In this document: positions 25,867 through 36,017 of the stretch, piece after piece
How positions within the stretch are numbered: position 1 is the stretch's first letter
How the letters are laid out: every line of letters begins with the position of its first letter
NCBI RefSeq assembly: GCF_004124235.1
Contig: NZ_CP032487.1
Location: forward strand, 1,550,001-1,614,000
Origin: Yersinia hibernica
GTDB lineage: Bacteria > Pseudomonadota > Gammaproteobacteria > Enterobacterales > Enterobacteriaceae
Reading direction: 5' to 3'
Length of the DNA: 64,000 bases
Notes under the pieces: generated by a model
What the model saw: the letters and a program-made list of their open reading frames with translations, nothing else
Told to the model about the DNA's origin: nothing
The model's database searches: none
Made by a program: the position numbers and the translations under genes

Positions 25867-26394
25867 CTTTAAAATATCATGTGTATAAAAATGCTGAGTA
25901 ATAGATCAGCCTCTGTAACATAGCACTACAAATTTATGACTATTTAAATTTTTCATAAACAGAATTACAGATAAATATGTTTTTTTAAGATTATATTGCA
26001 CTAATGCTCTGGGCGATAATGTTTGTTCACATGATATCTCTGATAATTGCAGATATACATGTAGATGCTATCTATATTGATGCTAATAATTAACTTTAAA
26101 ATACTAATCTTAATAAATAAAAAGAGGTGATAAATAGAATAGATATCTGTTGGTGATTGTGACCACTGATGATTATTTTGTTTGAAGATAAATCCGCAGA
26201 GAGTAGAAGTGAAATAGCAATACAGATGGTATTTACCGCGTGTTATCTGTATTGCGCCAGTAAAACCATCAATAATACTTTTGCTCTCCCTGAGCATCCT
26301 CGGTGTAAACTGCAAGTCGTCCTATCATGTCCAGTATTTGGCTATCATTATCAGGGCCGAGCATCGTTGACCGCTATTTCAGCCTGAATGTTAA
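25867..26394. other. AT-rich spacer with an 11-bp inverted repeat
   Basis: No credible gene. GCAATACAGAT (26217-26227) and ATCTGTATTGC (26245-26255) form a perfect stem with a 17-base loop, lying downstream of the toxin-like gene. Possible terminator or regulatory structure. Confidence 0.45.
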
Positions 26395-26571
26395 TCAAAG
26401 CAGGGAGAGTAATAAGGCGACAGGCAGACTTAAAGGCCAGGTTATCGCAATAAGAAGTGACGATAATGCTCTTATGACCAAACTCTGGTCGCGGGTTAAG
26501 GGAAAGGTGATACAGGCAGCGACAAGAACGCCAATCAAGTAAACCCAGAGCAAAATAAATCCGATATTCAT
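26395..26571 (-). CDS. GhoT/OrtT-like membrane toxin
   Basis: 58-residue membrane protein starting MNIGFILLWVYLIGV and ending ITWPLSLPVALLLSLL. The C-terminal signature (WP-S-PVALL-SL) and the two-helix arrangement match E. coli GhoT (about 57 residues, ending ITWPMSLPVALLFSLF) and OrtT. These toxins damage the inner membrane, lower ATP and induce persistence or stress growth arrest. AAGGAAAA precedes the start. No antitoxin GhoS gene is adjacent, so it resembles the orphan OrtT. The identity rests on remembered sequence but is specific. Confidence 0.75.
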   Translation of the reverse strand: MNIGFILLWVYLIGVLVAACITFPLTRDQSLVIRALSSLLIAITWPLSLPVALLLSLL

Positions 26572-26733
26572 GGGGCAATTTTCCTTTTGTCCATATTATC
26601 TGCTTATTATCGACGAAAAGGATGGCGTTTTTACAGCATAATTCAAAATAAATAGTAAATGCACACTGATGCGCTGTAATTGATGTCTGGAAGATAAAAC
26701 TTCATCAGCGTTTTGTCGCCAAGTCAACACTAA

Positions 26734-26748
26734 TGAGAATTATTATCA
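26734..26748. promoter_or_regulatory. Fur box-like site
   Basis: TGAGAATTATTATCA matches the 7-1-7 Fur consensus TGATAAT-N-ATTATCA at 13 of 14 positions. It is about 140 bases before the small secreted protein gene at 26891 and about 160 before the toxin-like gene at 26571, so it could control either. Confidence 0.6.
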
Positions 26749-26890
26749 ATCAACATTAAACAGATCGGTTTATTAGATTGATTAATAAATTTACTGAATC
26801 AATGATTAACACGGTTGACGTGAGTATCAAAAAACGCCGCCAAATCGTCCGTCAATAGAGTGATGGCGGCTAATCATGGAGGAGGTTTTG

Positions 26891-27073
26891 ATGAAAGATA
26901 TGTTAAAAGGCTTACTGTTAGTTGGTATTATGTCCGTCTCTGCCGGAGCTATAGCTGAAGAATGTAATCCTGTTAACAAGTGGTGGCCATATTGCAATGA
27001 TCCCGCCACTGTGCCAGATGTTGGCACCTCAGAATATGACCGTTGCCAAGCTAAGGGTGGATGTACTGAATAA
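26891..27073 (+). CDS. Small Cys-containing exported protein
   Basis: 60 residues: signal peptide to about residue 22 (AIA/EE), then a short mature part with four Cys (ECNP, PYCND, RCQAKGGC) and Trp pair. The ATG at 26891 is chosen because GGAGGTTTTG directly precedes it. Family not recognised. Followed by a hairpin terminator. A Fur-like site upstream suggests iron regulation. Confidence 0.6.
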   Translation: MKDMLKGLLLVGIMSVSAGAIAEECNPVNKWWPYCNDPATVPDVGTSEYDRCQAKGGCTE

Positions 27074-27155
27074 TAATGAGTCCTGGAGTTGGGAATCAAA
27101 TTTAATATTCTGATGCCATTATTCAATGGTCTGTAGATGATTTCTGCGTGTTTTA

Positions 27156-27184
27156 AAGCCACTAACCAAATAGATTAGTGGCTA
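27156..27184. terminator. Hairpin terminator
   Basis: AGCCACTAA / TTAGTGGCT perfect 9-bp stem followed by ATTTAT, after the small exported protein gene and ahead of the convergent ampC. Confidence 0.65.
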
Positions 27185-27250
27185 TTTATCGTGGGTGGCT
27201 AATTAAAAACTATCCTCACTGGTATATTGGGGGATATATTCACGGTACTG

Positions 27251-28414
27251 TCAATGTAATGATTGAAGAATATGATTAGCTGCTGCCACCCGCAGAGGAT
27301 TGGGGTAATTCTTATTGGCTAACATCACTATGCCTATTTTCTTCTCTGGGATAAACGCAATATAGGCGCCGAAGCCATTAGTGCTGCCGGTTTTATGCAC
27401 CCAAGAGGAGGATGCAGCAGAGTATGGCGGGGTTAAGGCCTTAATTTTATGGGGCTGTAAAGCAATTTCATTACTGCTGGAATCAATAACTTCTTGTGAG
27501 TTAATAGGCCAGTTGTACATTTCCCATCCTAGCCCCTGGAACATATTCCCTACTTGATAATAACGAGATTGGGCCGAGATAATGGCTTTCTTTAACTTAT
27601 CATTATCGGCAGGAAGGCTATTCGGATCTATATTAGCCTGCATAAATTTCATCATATCTTGTGCCGTGGATTTGACGCCATAGGCTTCAGCATCTAATAC
27701 CCCCCGGGTGACACGAACGGGTTGGTCATTTTTATAACCCCATGCGTAATCTGCGAGCATTGAGTCGGGAACGGTGATAAATGTATGTGTGAGTTTTAAT
27801 GGTTGGAAAACGTGTTGAGTCATATAGTCTTCAAACGACAGATGACTTTTCTTTACTGCCAGTGCCCCGAATAACCCAATACTTGCGTTGGAGTAATTAC
27901 GCATTACACCGGGAGCCCATTGCGGCTGCCATTGCTGATAATATTGCCATAATAACTTCATATCAGTGACAGCGTCAGGAATCTGAAGAGGAAGACCTCC
28001 AGCAGTGTAGGTCGCCAGATTCAGCATGCTAATATCTTTCCACTGGTCGCCTGTTAACTCTGAACTGTATTTTGTCGCCGGGTCACTGAGGTTAAGAATA
28101 CCTGTTTGCTCAGCATAGCCTCCCACGACTCCAGTAAAGGTTTTACTGACTGAACCGAGTTCGAATAAAGTATTCTCTGTCACCGGGCGATGGTTTTTTA
28201 TATCGGCCACACCATAGTTAAAGAACATTGGCTTGCCGTCATAAAAGACAGCGACGGCCATACCAGGGATATCTTGCTTTTCGATCAATGGAGTCAGAGT
28301 ATTATTAACAATGGTGGCTATCTGCTGCTGTGTGAGGCTCTTTTGCGCAGATGCATAAAGCGGGGAGGCTACAAGCATTGCAAACACAAGAGAAGTTATA
28401 ATAGGCTTTTTCAT
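27251..28414 (-). CDS. ampC: Class C beta-lactamase AmpC
   Basis: 387-residue periplasmic serine cephalosporinase. Signal peptide ends near ASA (residue 23). Catalytic motifs: SVSK at residues 88-91 (Ser64 and Lys67 in standard numbering), YSN (Tyr150) in MRNYSNASIG and KTG in WVHKTGSTNGFG. The length is normal and the frame intact. In Y. enterocolitica, and many other enterobacteria, ampC is preceded by the divergent regulator ampR. Here the 626 bases upstream hold no ORF, so inducible control by an adjacent AmpR is not possible at this locus. Confidence 0.93.
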   Translation of the reverse strand: MKKPIITSLVFAMLVASPLYASAQKSLTQQQIATIVNNTLTPLIEKQDIPGMAVAVFYDGKPMFFNYGVADIKNHRPVTENTLFELGSVSKTFTGVVGGYAEQTGILNLSDPATKYSSELTGDQWKDISMLNLATYTAGGLPLQIPDAVTDMKLLWQYYQQWQPQWAPGVMRNYSNASIGLFGALAVKKSHLSFEDYMTQHVFQPLKLTHTFITVPDSMLADYAWGYKNDQPVRVTRGVLDAEAYGVKSTAQDMMKFMQANIDPNSLPADNDKLKKAIISAQSRYYQVGNMFQGLGWEMYNWPINSQEVIDSSSNEIALQPHKIKALTPPYSAASSSWVHKTGSTNGFGAYIAFIPEKKIGIVMLANKNYPNPLRVAAANHILQSLH

Positions 28415-29040
28415 TGTGAGGATATCTTCCCTGGTTATTAAATGGTAAACAGTTATTTCTATTTGTATCCATTATAGACTGAATATGACTCTATCATTGG
28501 CTGTCATAGGATAGTACATCCGCAATAGAATGCTGAACTCAAGTCATAATATAATAGAGGTGCGGGTTCTGATGCCAGTAATATTTTAAGCGAAGAGTGT
28601 TACCGGCTTGAATATAGAAAAGTAATTAAGATAACTATATTTCCACAGCATTTATCTGGATATAGCCGTATTTAATAATGAGTGTACCTTATTGAAACAC
28701 TGTAGAGTCTTAGTTCCTCTGTGTTGTTAATATCTCGATTCGTCATTTTAATACTGTGAAGTTTCGTAACCCTATCCTTATCTTCAGCGGTATTAGGGTG
28801 AGAAAGGAATTGCAATAAATAACAAGTGCTTTTTCATTGAGCAGCTTTTAGGCAGTCAACCATGAGAGGTATATTTTGTGACAAATGTTAATTTTGAAGA
28901 ATCACTCATTCTCAATATCGGTATTAGCCTCGGTGCCTAATGGTTATTTGTGATGTTGGTATAACTTCGCGGCTTCTCTGCTAAGCAGTCTGTTAGGATT
29001 CGTAACCTAACGTGGTATAGTCCAATTTTTACGGAAAATT
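28415..29040. other. 626-bp gene-free region between ampC and rluF
   Basis: Holds the divergent promoters of ampC and rluF. No ampR or recognisable fragment of it is visible in any frame. Confidence 0.5.
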
Positions 29041-29913
29041 ATGCTGACCAATTCATCCACTCGTCTTAACAAATACATCAGCGAAAGTGGTATTTGCTCC
29101 CGTCGTGATGCCGATCGTTACATCGAACAGGGTAATGTTTTTATTAATGGCAAACGCGCTGCGATTGGCGATCAAGTCTATATCGGGGATGTGGTGAAGG
29201 TTAACGGTCAACTGATTGAGCCGCGTAACGAAAATGACCTGGTGTTGATCGCGTTAAACAAGCCGGTGGGTATTATAAGCACTACGGAGGACGGTGAATC
29301 CGATAACATCGTTGATTTCGTTAATCACAGTAAACGCGTGTTTCCAATTGGGCGTTTAGATAAAGACTCGCAGGGTTTGATTCTTCTGACCAATCATGGT
29401 GATTTGGTTAATAAGATCCTGCGTGCCGGCAATGATCACGAAAAAGAGTATGTGGTGACGGTCAATAAACCGGTGACTGATGAATTTATTCTTGGCTTGG
29501 GTGCGGGTGTACCGATGTTGGGAACAGTGACTAAAAAATGCAAAGTAAAGAAAGAAGCCGCCTTGGTATTTAGTATCACGTTGGTGCAGGGACTTAATCG
29601 CCAAATTCGTCGCATGTGCAAGCACTTTGGTTATGAAGTGACTAAACTGGAACGAACTCGCATCATGAATATTAATTTGAAAGGTCTGCCAATGGGGGAG
29701 TGGCGAGATTTACGTGATGAAGAATTGACGGAGTTATTTAAGCTGATTGAAAATTCATCGTCTGATGAAAAGCCGCTTAAAAAAACGAAAGCTAAAGCTG
29801 CTGTTGATAAAAAAACCGTTATTAGCCGGCCGAAGAAAGTCGAAAAATCAGAAAGTCACTCTACTGCGCGTCAGCGTTTTACTAAGCCGGGGCGTAAGAA
29901 AAAGGGGCGCTAA
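29041..29913 (+). CDS. rluF: 23S rRNA pseudouridine(2604) synthase RluF
   Basis: 290-residue RsuA-family pseudouridine synthase modifying U2604 in 23S rRNA. An N-terminal S4 domain ([21 protein letters not shown], residues 8-28) is followed by the catalytic domain with GRLDKDSQG (catalytic Asp) and [14 protein letters not shown]. The C-terminus is a Lys/Arg-rich basic tail (about 240-290), as in other RluF proteins. A hairpin terminator follows. Confidence 0.92.
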   Translation: MLTNSSTRLNKYISESGICSRRDADRYIEQGNVFINGKRAAIGDQVYIGDVVKVNGQLIEPRNENDLVLIALNKPVGIISTTEDGESDNIVDFVNHSKRVFPIGRLDKDSQGLILLTNHGDLVNKILRAGNDHEKEYVVTVNKPVTDEFILGLGAGVPMLGTVTKKCKVKKEAALVFSITLVQGLNRQIRRMCKHFGYEVTKLERTRIMNINLKGLPMGEWRDLRDEELTELFKLIENSSSDEKPLKKTKAKAAVDKKTVISRPKKVEKSESHSTARQRFTKPGRKKKGR

Positions 29914-29950
29914 GTTCGCGTCATTTTGCCCGCCGCCACGAATTGATAAA

Positions 29951-29980
29951 ATTAACAGCCCTGTTGAGAGGGCTGTTAAT
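29951..29980. terminator. Bidirectional terminator between rluF and gltS
   Basis: ATTAACAGCCCT / AGGGCTGTTAAT stem of 12 bp with a six-base loop, between convergent genes. Confidence 0.8.
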
Positions 29981-29984
29981 TAAA

Positions 29985-31196
29985 TTAGCCCAGTGGTGTA
30001 AACATAGGCAGTAATAAAGACAACTTAATCACGATAGCATTGGCAATATCGAGGAAGAATGCGCCGACCATCGGGACAATAAGAAATGCAATGTGAGATG
30101 GGCCGAAACGATCGGTAATTGCTTGCATATTGGCAATTGCCGTCGGGGTGGCACCTAAACCTAAACCACAATGTCCTGCAGCCAGTACCGCAGCATCATA
30201 ATTCTTCCCCATAATCCGGTAAGTCACAAATATGGCATACGCAGCCATCAGCAATGTTTGCACCAATAAAATAGCCAACATTGGCAAGGCCAGAGAAGCT
30301 AATTCCCACAATCTTAGACTCATCAATGCAATTGCCAGGAAAAGAGAAAGGCTGACATTCCCGACGACTGAGACGGCGCGATCAAATACCTGATAAAACC
30401 CAGTATAAGTGAGTATATTACTGAGGATGACCCCGATGAACAGGACGTACACAAATATGGGTAATTCGAATATTGAGCCCTGGAGCAAGTCCCTAATATA
30501 ACCCCCGGCCATCAAGCAAATAGTAATCATAGCAATGGTTTCGACTAAAACCAGTGAAGTTATCATTCGCCCTGATTGCGGTTTTCAAATGTCGTGGGCT
30601 GTAATGTATCTTCTGGTCTCCCATTTGGCGTCGCGGAATGCTTAATCAGATAAAGTGCAACCGGCCCTGCGATCAATCCGCCTAATACTAGGCCGAAAGT
30701 CGCACAGGCCATTGCAACTTCGGTGGCATTAATTAGCCCATAATTCTCGACAAATACATTGCTCCAGGCGGCGCCAGTACCATGCCCCCCCAGATAATGT
30801 TATTGTCCCTACCAATAACCCCATTAAAGGTTCCAGCCCCAACATTTTAGCCATACCAATGCCAACGGTGTTCTGCAACAGCAGCAAGCCAATAACCACA
30901 AAGATAAATTTGATTAAAACTTTACCGCCAGCCCTTAGACTGGCGAGATTCGCGTTGAGGCCAATCGAGGCAAAAAAGGTCAACATCAAAGGGTCGCGTA
31001 ATGAGGTATCAAAATGTGCTTCCCAACCGGTGGTTTGGTGGATAAGTAGGAACATTAGTGCAACTAATAGGCCGCCCGTGATAGGGTCTGGGATGGCATA
31101 TTTTTGTAATAAAGGCGTCTTTTTGACGCACTGTCTTCCCAGTAATAAAACCAGACTTGCCGCGACAAGTGTGCCATAAGCATCGAATTGGAACAT
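29985..31196 (-). pseudogene. gltS: Sodium/glutamate symporter GltS, two frameshifts
   Basis: The two halves of GltS are in different frames: residues from MFQFDAYGTLVAASLVLLLG to GTITLSGG (31196-30790), and MITSLVLVETIAM to the C-terminus (30566-29985). Between them the homologous segment HGTGAAWSNVFVENYGLINATE...ENRNQG is readable in a third frame. The first break is an extra G in a G7 run at about 30787-30793; the second is a lost base near 30569. The frame therefore returns, but translation would stop at 30729. Glutamate uptake by this protein should be lost unless these are sequencing errors. Confidence 0.85.
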
Positions 31197-31760
31197 ATTG
31201 GAATGCTATATAGGTAAAAGCGATAACCGGTTATTTACGCAGTTCTTTCCACATGTTCAGATGTCATATAAAGGAGGATTCATTGTAATGCTCCTGGCAA
31301 GGGGGGAATGTGCACTTGTGGTGATGGCTGGTTTTTTGATGAGTATTTATATAACCATAATTGAATGCTGTTAATGCCATTATCACTTAATTAAAGCGTA
31401 ACACGGCTTTTTATTTTATTACGCTGACTGCAATAAATTTATTATATAACATATTGTTTACACATGAAGATTGATATTTCCATTAGGGTTTTGACGGCCT
31501 TTAACCCTAACAGCCACGGTAGTCAACAAGGTTTTAAATGGATTCATTGAACAGGAGGGCTGGACTGTAGATTTGTCGATTTAGTTTGCTTTAAGGTGCA
31601 AATTTATTCAATAAGAAGAATTGTACAAATAATATCAGCCAATTACCTTGTGTTCCCCATTACCGGCCAGAAAAATATTAAGGTACAGATATCATCGAGG
31701 GTAGGCTGTATTGCAGTGGTCATCAAACTATCAAGTCTAGACAGTAAAAATTTAGAGGTA
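31197..31760. other. 564-bp spacer without a gene
   Basis: AT-rich; gltS promoter region. Nothing further recognised. Confidence 0.4.
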
Positions 31761-31955
31761 TTAGTCAGTTTTATCACCATTAGCGTGGCGGTAGACTTCA
31801 CCACAAATCAGTACCACATCAGGCCTTCTTTGATGAATTCGAGTCGCGACAGCCAAACACTCATGGCGAGTTGCGTAAATATCGTCAGTCACGGGCAGAG
31901 CCTCACAGGCATCCATTCCGCAGGTGCTAACCAGTAAAACAAATCCTATGAGCAT
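31761..31955 (-). CDS. Small exported Cys-containing protein (DUF1482-like)
   Basis: 64 residues with a hydrophobic N-terminus (MLIGFVLLVSTCGM) and four Cys (STCGMDAC, HECLAV, LICGEVY). The pattern is similar to DUF1482 proteins. AAGGAG lies six bases before the ATG. Function unknown; probably exported or membrane-tethered. Single gene. Confidence 0.55.
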   Translation of the reverse strand: MLIGFVLLVSTCGMDACEALPVTDDIYATRHECLAVATRIHQRRPDVVLICGEVYRHANGDKTD

Positions 31956-32061
31956 ATATTCTCCTTATTTATAGGATTTCTATGAGTATAGCCTGTTTGT
32001 GGGAGAGGTCGCACACTCGTTTTGTATCAAAGTCATCGGTATTGTTATCGATGTTCAAGGA

Positions 32062-32907
32062 TTAGCCAAATTTGGTCATCGCCACACCGGCCATAATAAT
32101 GGCGCTGGCTATCAGGCGTAATAGTGAGGGTTTTTCTTTTAACATCCAGATAGAAATAACCATAGCAAAGAGTACGCTGGTTTCACGGAGTGCGGCCACC
32201 AAGGCAATTGGCGTGCTTTTCATCGCCCAAATAACAATACCATAGGCCAATAACTGCATTGCACCACCCAAGATACCCTGACGCCAATGCTGTCGAATTT
32301 CACGAAAAACCATATTACGATGCATTATCCAAAGTAGCCCGAACATGGTTAGGCCATTGAACATAAATAGCCATAAAATATAACTGAGTGGTTCAATACT
32401 GGCGCGGCTTCCGGCCCCATCTGCAAGGGTATAGCTGGCGGTAAATGCCGCCGTCATTAAGGCATAAATAATGGCTCTGGGGTTGAGCCTATTAGGGCCA
32501 TGGCGGCCATCAAATGTCATCATAATGACCCCCGAAACCAGAATAATAGCGCCAAATAATGCCATTGCCCGCGGAATTTCAGACAAAATTAGCCATGAAA
32601 GTAGGGCGCTTAATAATGGTGCTATGCCGCGTGCAATGGGATAAATTTGCCCAAACTCGGCTTGTTCATAGGCTTTACTGAGAAAGAGACAATAACCGGT
32701 GTGGAAAGCGACAGATAATAGTAACCAAGGGATCGCACTGGGAGAGGGGAGGCCAACAAAGAAAATACCAACGAATGAGATGAGGCCGGAAAAAAACGCC
32801 ATCAAGGCAATAGCGACTAAACGGTCAGTGCCAAATTTGACCAAAGCATTCCAGCTAGCATGTAGCAGTGCAGCACCCAATACCGCAATAAATATTTCAG
32901 TGCTCAT
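32062..32907 (-). CDS. EamA/DMT-family transporter
   Basis: 281-residue inner membrane protein with about ten hydrophobic segments arranged as two EamA repeats (about residues 5-135 and 145-278), the drug/metabolite exporter fold. Typical end: STPIALVAALRETSVLFAMVISIWMLKEKPSLLRL. The substrate cannot be read. Single gene with ATG 15 bases from a GGAG-type site. Confidence 0.85.
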   Translation of the reverse strand: MSTEIFIAVLGAALLHASWNALVKFGTDRLVAIALMAFFSGLISFVGIFFVGLPSPSAIPWLLLSVAFHTGYCLFLSKAYEQAEFGQIYPIARGIAPLLSALLSWLILSEIPRAMALFGAIILVSGVIMMTFDGRHGPNRLNPRAIIYALMTAAFTASYTLADGAGSRASIEPLSYILWLFMFNGLTMFGLLWIMHRNMVFREIRQHWRQGILGGAMQLLAYGIVIWAMKSTPIALVAALRETSVLFAMVISIWMLKEKPSLLRLIASAIIMAGVAMTKFG

Positions 32908-33158
32908 CCCATCTCCTTATTTAGGCGTGTGAGTTTACCTTGGATTGATGGGTTTGACATGATGATGAAAGTCGATTTTTAATATAAAAATTTAATCGAG
33001 CTTAAGCTTTGATAAGCAGGTCACGTTAACGAACGTATATATCTAATGATCATAGATATAGTGAGGTGTAGGGCGCTTTAATAGCAGCAGCGGCGCTGCT
33101 TCCTAAAATAGCTGCGATTTGGCATGATATAGGCATACATGTTTTTTTAGGGTGAATG

Positions 33159-33407
33159 ATGAAACAGTTTCCGTTTGATAAACGTTACGAGATCGAAGAT
33201 GCCAGCGGTATTGCTGAGTATTATATTGATGGCGATGAATATATTCGTGGTCAAGATGGTGTTCCGGGCTATCGAATTGATGGCTATGAAGTGTACGAAC
33301 ACAATGCAGAAGCCAAACTTGCCGGTTTTCTTGAGGGGAAACATATTACTACTCCAGATGCAGATATTCTGTTCACCATTTTAGATGGGACTCCCCGGGA
33401 AGAGTGA
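33159..33407 (+). CDS. Conserved small acidic protein, function unknown
   Basis: 82 residues (MKQFPFDKRYEIEDASGIAE...), very acidic and cytoplasmic, with DGDEYIRGQDGVPGYRIDGYE in the middle. The second of two adjacent ATGs is better spaced from AGGGTGA. Family not recognised. Stands alone between the transporter and yfcF. Confidence 0.55.
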   Translation: MKQFPFDKRYEIEDASGIAEYYIDGDEYIRGQDGVPGYRIDGYEVYEHNAEAKLAGFLEGKHITTPDADILFTILDGTPREE

Positions 33408-33577
33408 TTTGCATCGGTTTGATTTCTGGCTGTAGAAGCTGCGATATAAATTTATACGCAGCTGCTGAATAAGAAGACGCGGCGTGATTACGGATAATAA
33501 ATTTTTGTAGAAGGCGCTGTTCAGCTAACTGAAAACCGATTAACGTAATCTTTTGGTGATAATCAGCCGGAGCTTCA

Positions 33578-34213
33578 ATGAATCAGCAAACTATGACGTT
33601 GTATACCGATGCGGATTTTTTCAGCCCTTATGTTATGTCCGTTTTTGTGGCTCTGACAGAAAAAGCACTTCCTTTCACACTGAGTGCCATTGACCTGTCT
33701 GCTGGCGAGAACTTAGGTGATGTATTTGGCAAGTTATCCGCAACTCGTCGTGTGCCCACATTGATTATTGATGATTTCCAATTATCTGAATCTTCAGCTA
33801 TTTCTGAGTATTTAGACGAGCAATTTCCTTCACCGAAATACGCGAGAATCTATCCGCAGAATAAGCAAGAGCGCGCTAAAGCACGAGAAATTCAAGCATG
33901 GCTGCGCAGTGATTTTATGCCGATTAGGTCTGAACGCCCGACTGAGGTGGCCTTTGCCGGAATGAACATGCCGCCATTATCGCCAGCAGGGCAAGGTGCT
34001 GCTCATAAGCTTATTTCAGGTCTGGAACGTTTACTTTCAGATGGCCGAAAAAATTTATTCAATGAATGGTGTATTGCAGATACCGATTTGGCGTTAATGC
34101 TTAATCGGCTGGCGCTTAATGGTGATGCATTGCCGACTTATTTGCGTAATTATGCCAGCTATCAATGGCAGCGGCCTTCAGTACGGCAATGGTGTGAATT
34201 GTCACAGAGCTAG
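33578..34213 (+). CDS. yfcF: Glutathione S-transferase YfcF
   Basis: 211-residue GST-fold protein. The N-terminal thioredoxin-like domain includes TLYTDADFFSPYVMSVFVAL and the glutathione-binding turn RVPTLIIDDFQLSESSAI (about residues 57-74). A helical C-terminal domain follows with NEWCIADTDLALMLNRL. E. coli YfcF has glutathione transferase and peroxidase activity. Single gene. Confidence 0.85.
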   Translation: MNQQTMTLYTDADFFSPYVMSVFVALTEKALPFTLSAIDLSAGENLGDVFGKLSATRRVPTLIIDDFQLSESSAISEYLDEQFPSPKYARIYPQNKQERAKAREIQAWLRSDFMPIRSERPTEVAFAGMNMPPLSPAGQGAAHKLISGLERLLSDGRKNLFNEWCIADTDLALMLNRLALNGDALPTYLRNYASYQWQRPSVRQWCELSQS

Positions 34214-34280
34214 GTGCCCATTTTCATAAATGTAATATAGAGTTAGTGGGTTGCCAATGACCGCGCCGCTGGAAAATATA

Positions 34281-35558
34281 ATGATAAAGATTGAGCAAAT
34301 AATACGTGTTGTGGCGTTATTGTCAGGTGTTTTTTTATTGGCGGCCTGCAGTCAATTACCCAGAAATCCGGTCCCTGTGGCGTTGATGCCAGAGGCGGAA
34401 ATTCCGGGTATGCCAAATATCCGAGCGAGAGCTGGGCATATAAGCCCAATATTTGAAGCTGACTTACTGCAGTCTTATAAAGATGAACCGAAAGAAATGT
34501 TTCGTGTTGCTGACGGAACTCTTGTATATCCGCATTTAGCATTATCGGGTGGTGGGCCTAATGGCGCATTCGGTGCCGGTTTTTTGAATGGCTGGACTAA
34601 AACGGGTAAACGCCCGATATTTAAAGTAGTCAGTGGGGTATCAACCGGTGCTTTGATAGCCCCTTTTGCTTTCTTAGGCAGTGATTATGATCAGGCATTG
34701 CACAATTTTTATACCACCACCACCACCCGAGATATTTTCCATCTGGATAATCTATTATTTCGTCTCTTTTTCCGTGAGTCACTGGCAGATACCAGTCCGC
34801 TGTCTCAGTTAATTGATGGCTATATTACACCGCAATTATTGAGTGAAATAGCCAAAGCCCATCAGCAGGGGCGTCGATTGTACATGGGCACGGTTGATCT
34901 GGATTCACAGCAGTTTATTGTCTGGAACATGGGGCTAATTGCGACAAAAGGGACGCCGGAAGCTTTAATATTATTCCGTAAGGTTATGCTCGCCTCCTCT
35001 TCAGTGCCCGTTGCTTTTTCACCAGTATTTTTTGATGTGGTCGCTGGGGGAAAACATTACGATGAAATGCATGTCGATGGTGGTGTTGCGGCACGAGTTT
35101 TTTATAACGGCGGGGTTTATAGCTCCAAAGTAGTGCGCGCCAGAGCCGGTTTAGCCGCCAGTAAAGAGGATATTTATATTATTCATAATGGTCAGCTTGG
35201 CCCACAACCTGCGCCGACTCCGCGCTTGGTCAGAGATATTGCTTTGCGCACTTTGGACTCCACCAGTAAAGCTGCATTGGTTGGTGATTTGTACCGCATT
35301 TATGCTTTTTCATTCGCTGAAAAATCAGGATTTCATTGGATAACGATCCCTGCGGATATCGATATTAACGGCGCAGAAATTTTTGACCCAGTTAAGATGG
35401 AGCATTTATATCAGGCGGGCTACGCAGAAGCTTTACTGGGGCCAAAATGGTCGTTACGCCCACCGGGGAGCATTGAAATGGAGACATTACTGCAAGAGGC
35501 CGCCGTGGGGCAAGGAAGTGAAAAGGCGGTCATAGGCGCGTTTGGGACAATACCCTGA
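34281..35558 (+). CDS. Patatin-like phospholipase lipoprotein
   Basis: 425 residues from the ATG at 34281, which gives a compact lipoprotein signal MIKIEQIIRVVALLSGVFLL with LAAC (Cys23). ATG 34257 is an in-frame alternative. The patatin domain has the oxyanion loop LSGGGPNGAFGAGF, the nucleophile elbow GVSTG and the catalytic Asp in HVDGGV, so the Ser-Asp dyad is complete. It should be a membrane-anchored lipid acyl hydrolase. It follows yfcF by 67 bases and may be co-transcribed with it. Confidence 0.85.
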   Translation: MIKIEQIIRVVALLSGVFLLAACSQLPRNPVPVALMPEAEIPGMPNIRARAGHISPIFEADLLQSYKDEPKEMFRVADGTLVYPHLALSGGGPNGAFGAGFLNGWTKTGKRPIFKVVSGVSTGALIAPFAFLGSDYDQALHNFYTTTTTRDIFHLDNLLFRLFFRESLADTSPLSQLIDGYITPQLLSEIAKAHQQGRRLYMGTVDLDSQQFIVWNMGLIATKGTPEALILFRKVMLASSSVPVAFSPVFFDVVAGGKHYDEMHVDGGVAARVFYNGGVYSSKVVRARAGLAASKEDIYIIHNGQLGPQPAPTPRLVRDIALRTLDSTSKAALVGDLYRIYAFSFAEKSGFHWITIPADIDINGAEIFDPVKMEHLYQAGYAEALLGPKWSLRPPGSIEMETLLQEAAVGQGSEKAVIGAFGTIP

Positions 35559-35574
35559 CTCAGATGCTGCTCAT

Positions 35575-35667
35575 CTACATAAGCGCAAACAAAGGTAGTG
35601 AGCCATCAAAAATAGCCGCGCCAATATAGATAATAAAAAGTGAATAGAGAAAAAAATTGCTGATCAT
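35575..35667 (-). CDS. Possible 30-residue membrane protein
   Basis: MISNFFLYSLFIIYIGAAIF plus ten residues: one hydrophobic helix. GAGGTG is five bases ahead of the ATG. Not recognised; credible by its start signal and composition, but it may be chance. Confidence 0.35.
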   Translation of the reverse strand: MISNFFLYSLFIIYIGAAIFDGSLPLFALM

Positions 35668-36017
35668 TTGACACCTCGGTTACCTACAGGGGTAAAACTT
35701 TTGGTCATGTCGCAACAATTACAATATAGCATGCCAATTGAATGAAAAGCGTACAGCAAATGAATAATTAATGAATTTATTGTTGCTTATTTGTGATGGA
35801 GATGGGGTTTTTGATAAATACAGCGGGGTGAGCCGGATTTTGCAGGCTAATAAGAGCAGAAATTAAGTGGTGTTAAACGGTATGGGTTTAGTGATGAAAT
35901 TTATTGAATATATTGTTTTATCAATCGGTTAGCTTCAATTGCAAACAATTTAACCAGCATGTGAGCAGAGAGGTGTTAATTGTGCTACACTATGCGGCCG
36001 ATAATCAAGGATAAAAC
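35668..36017. other. 350-bp spacer without a gene
   Basis: AT-rich; promoter of the gene at 36018. Nothing further recognised. Confidence 0.4.
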
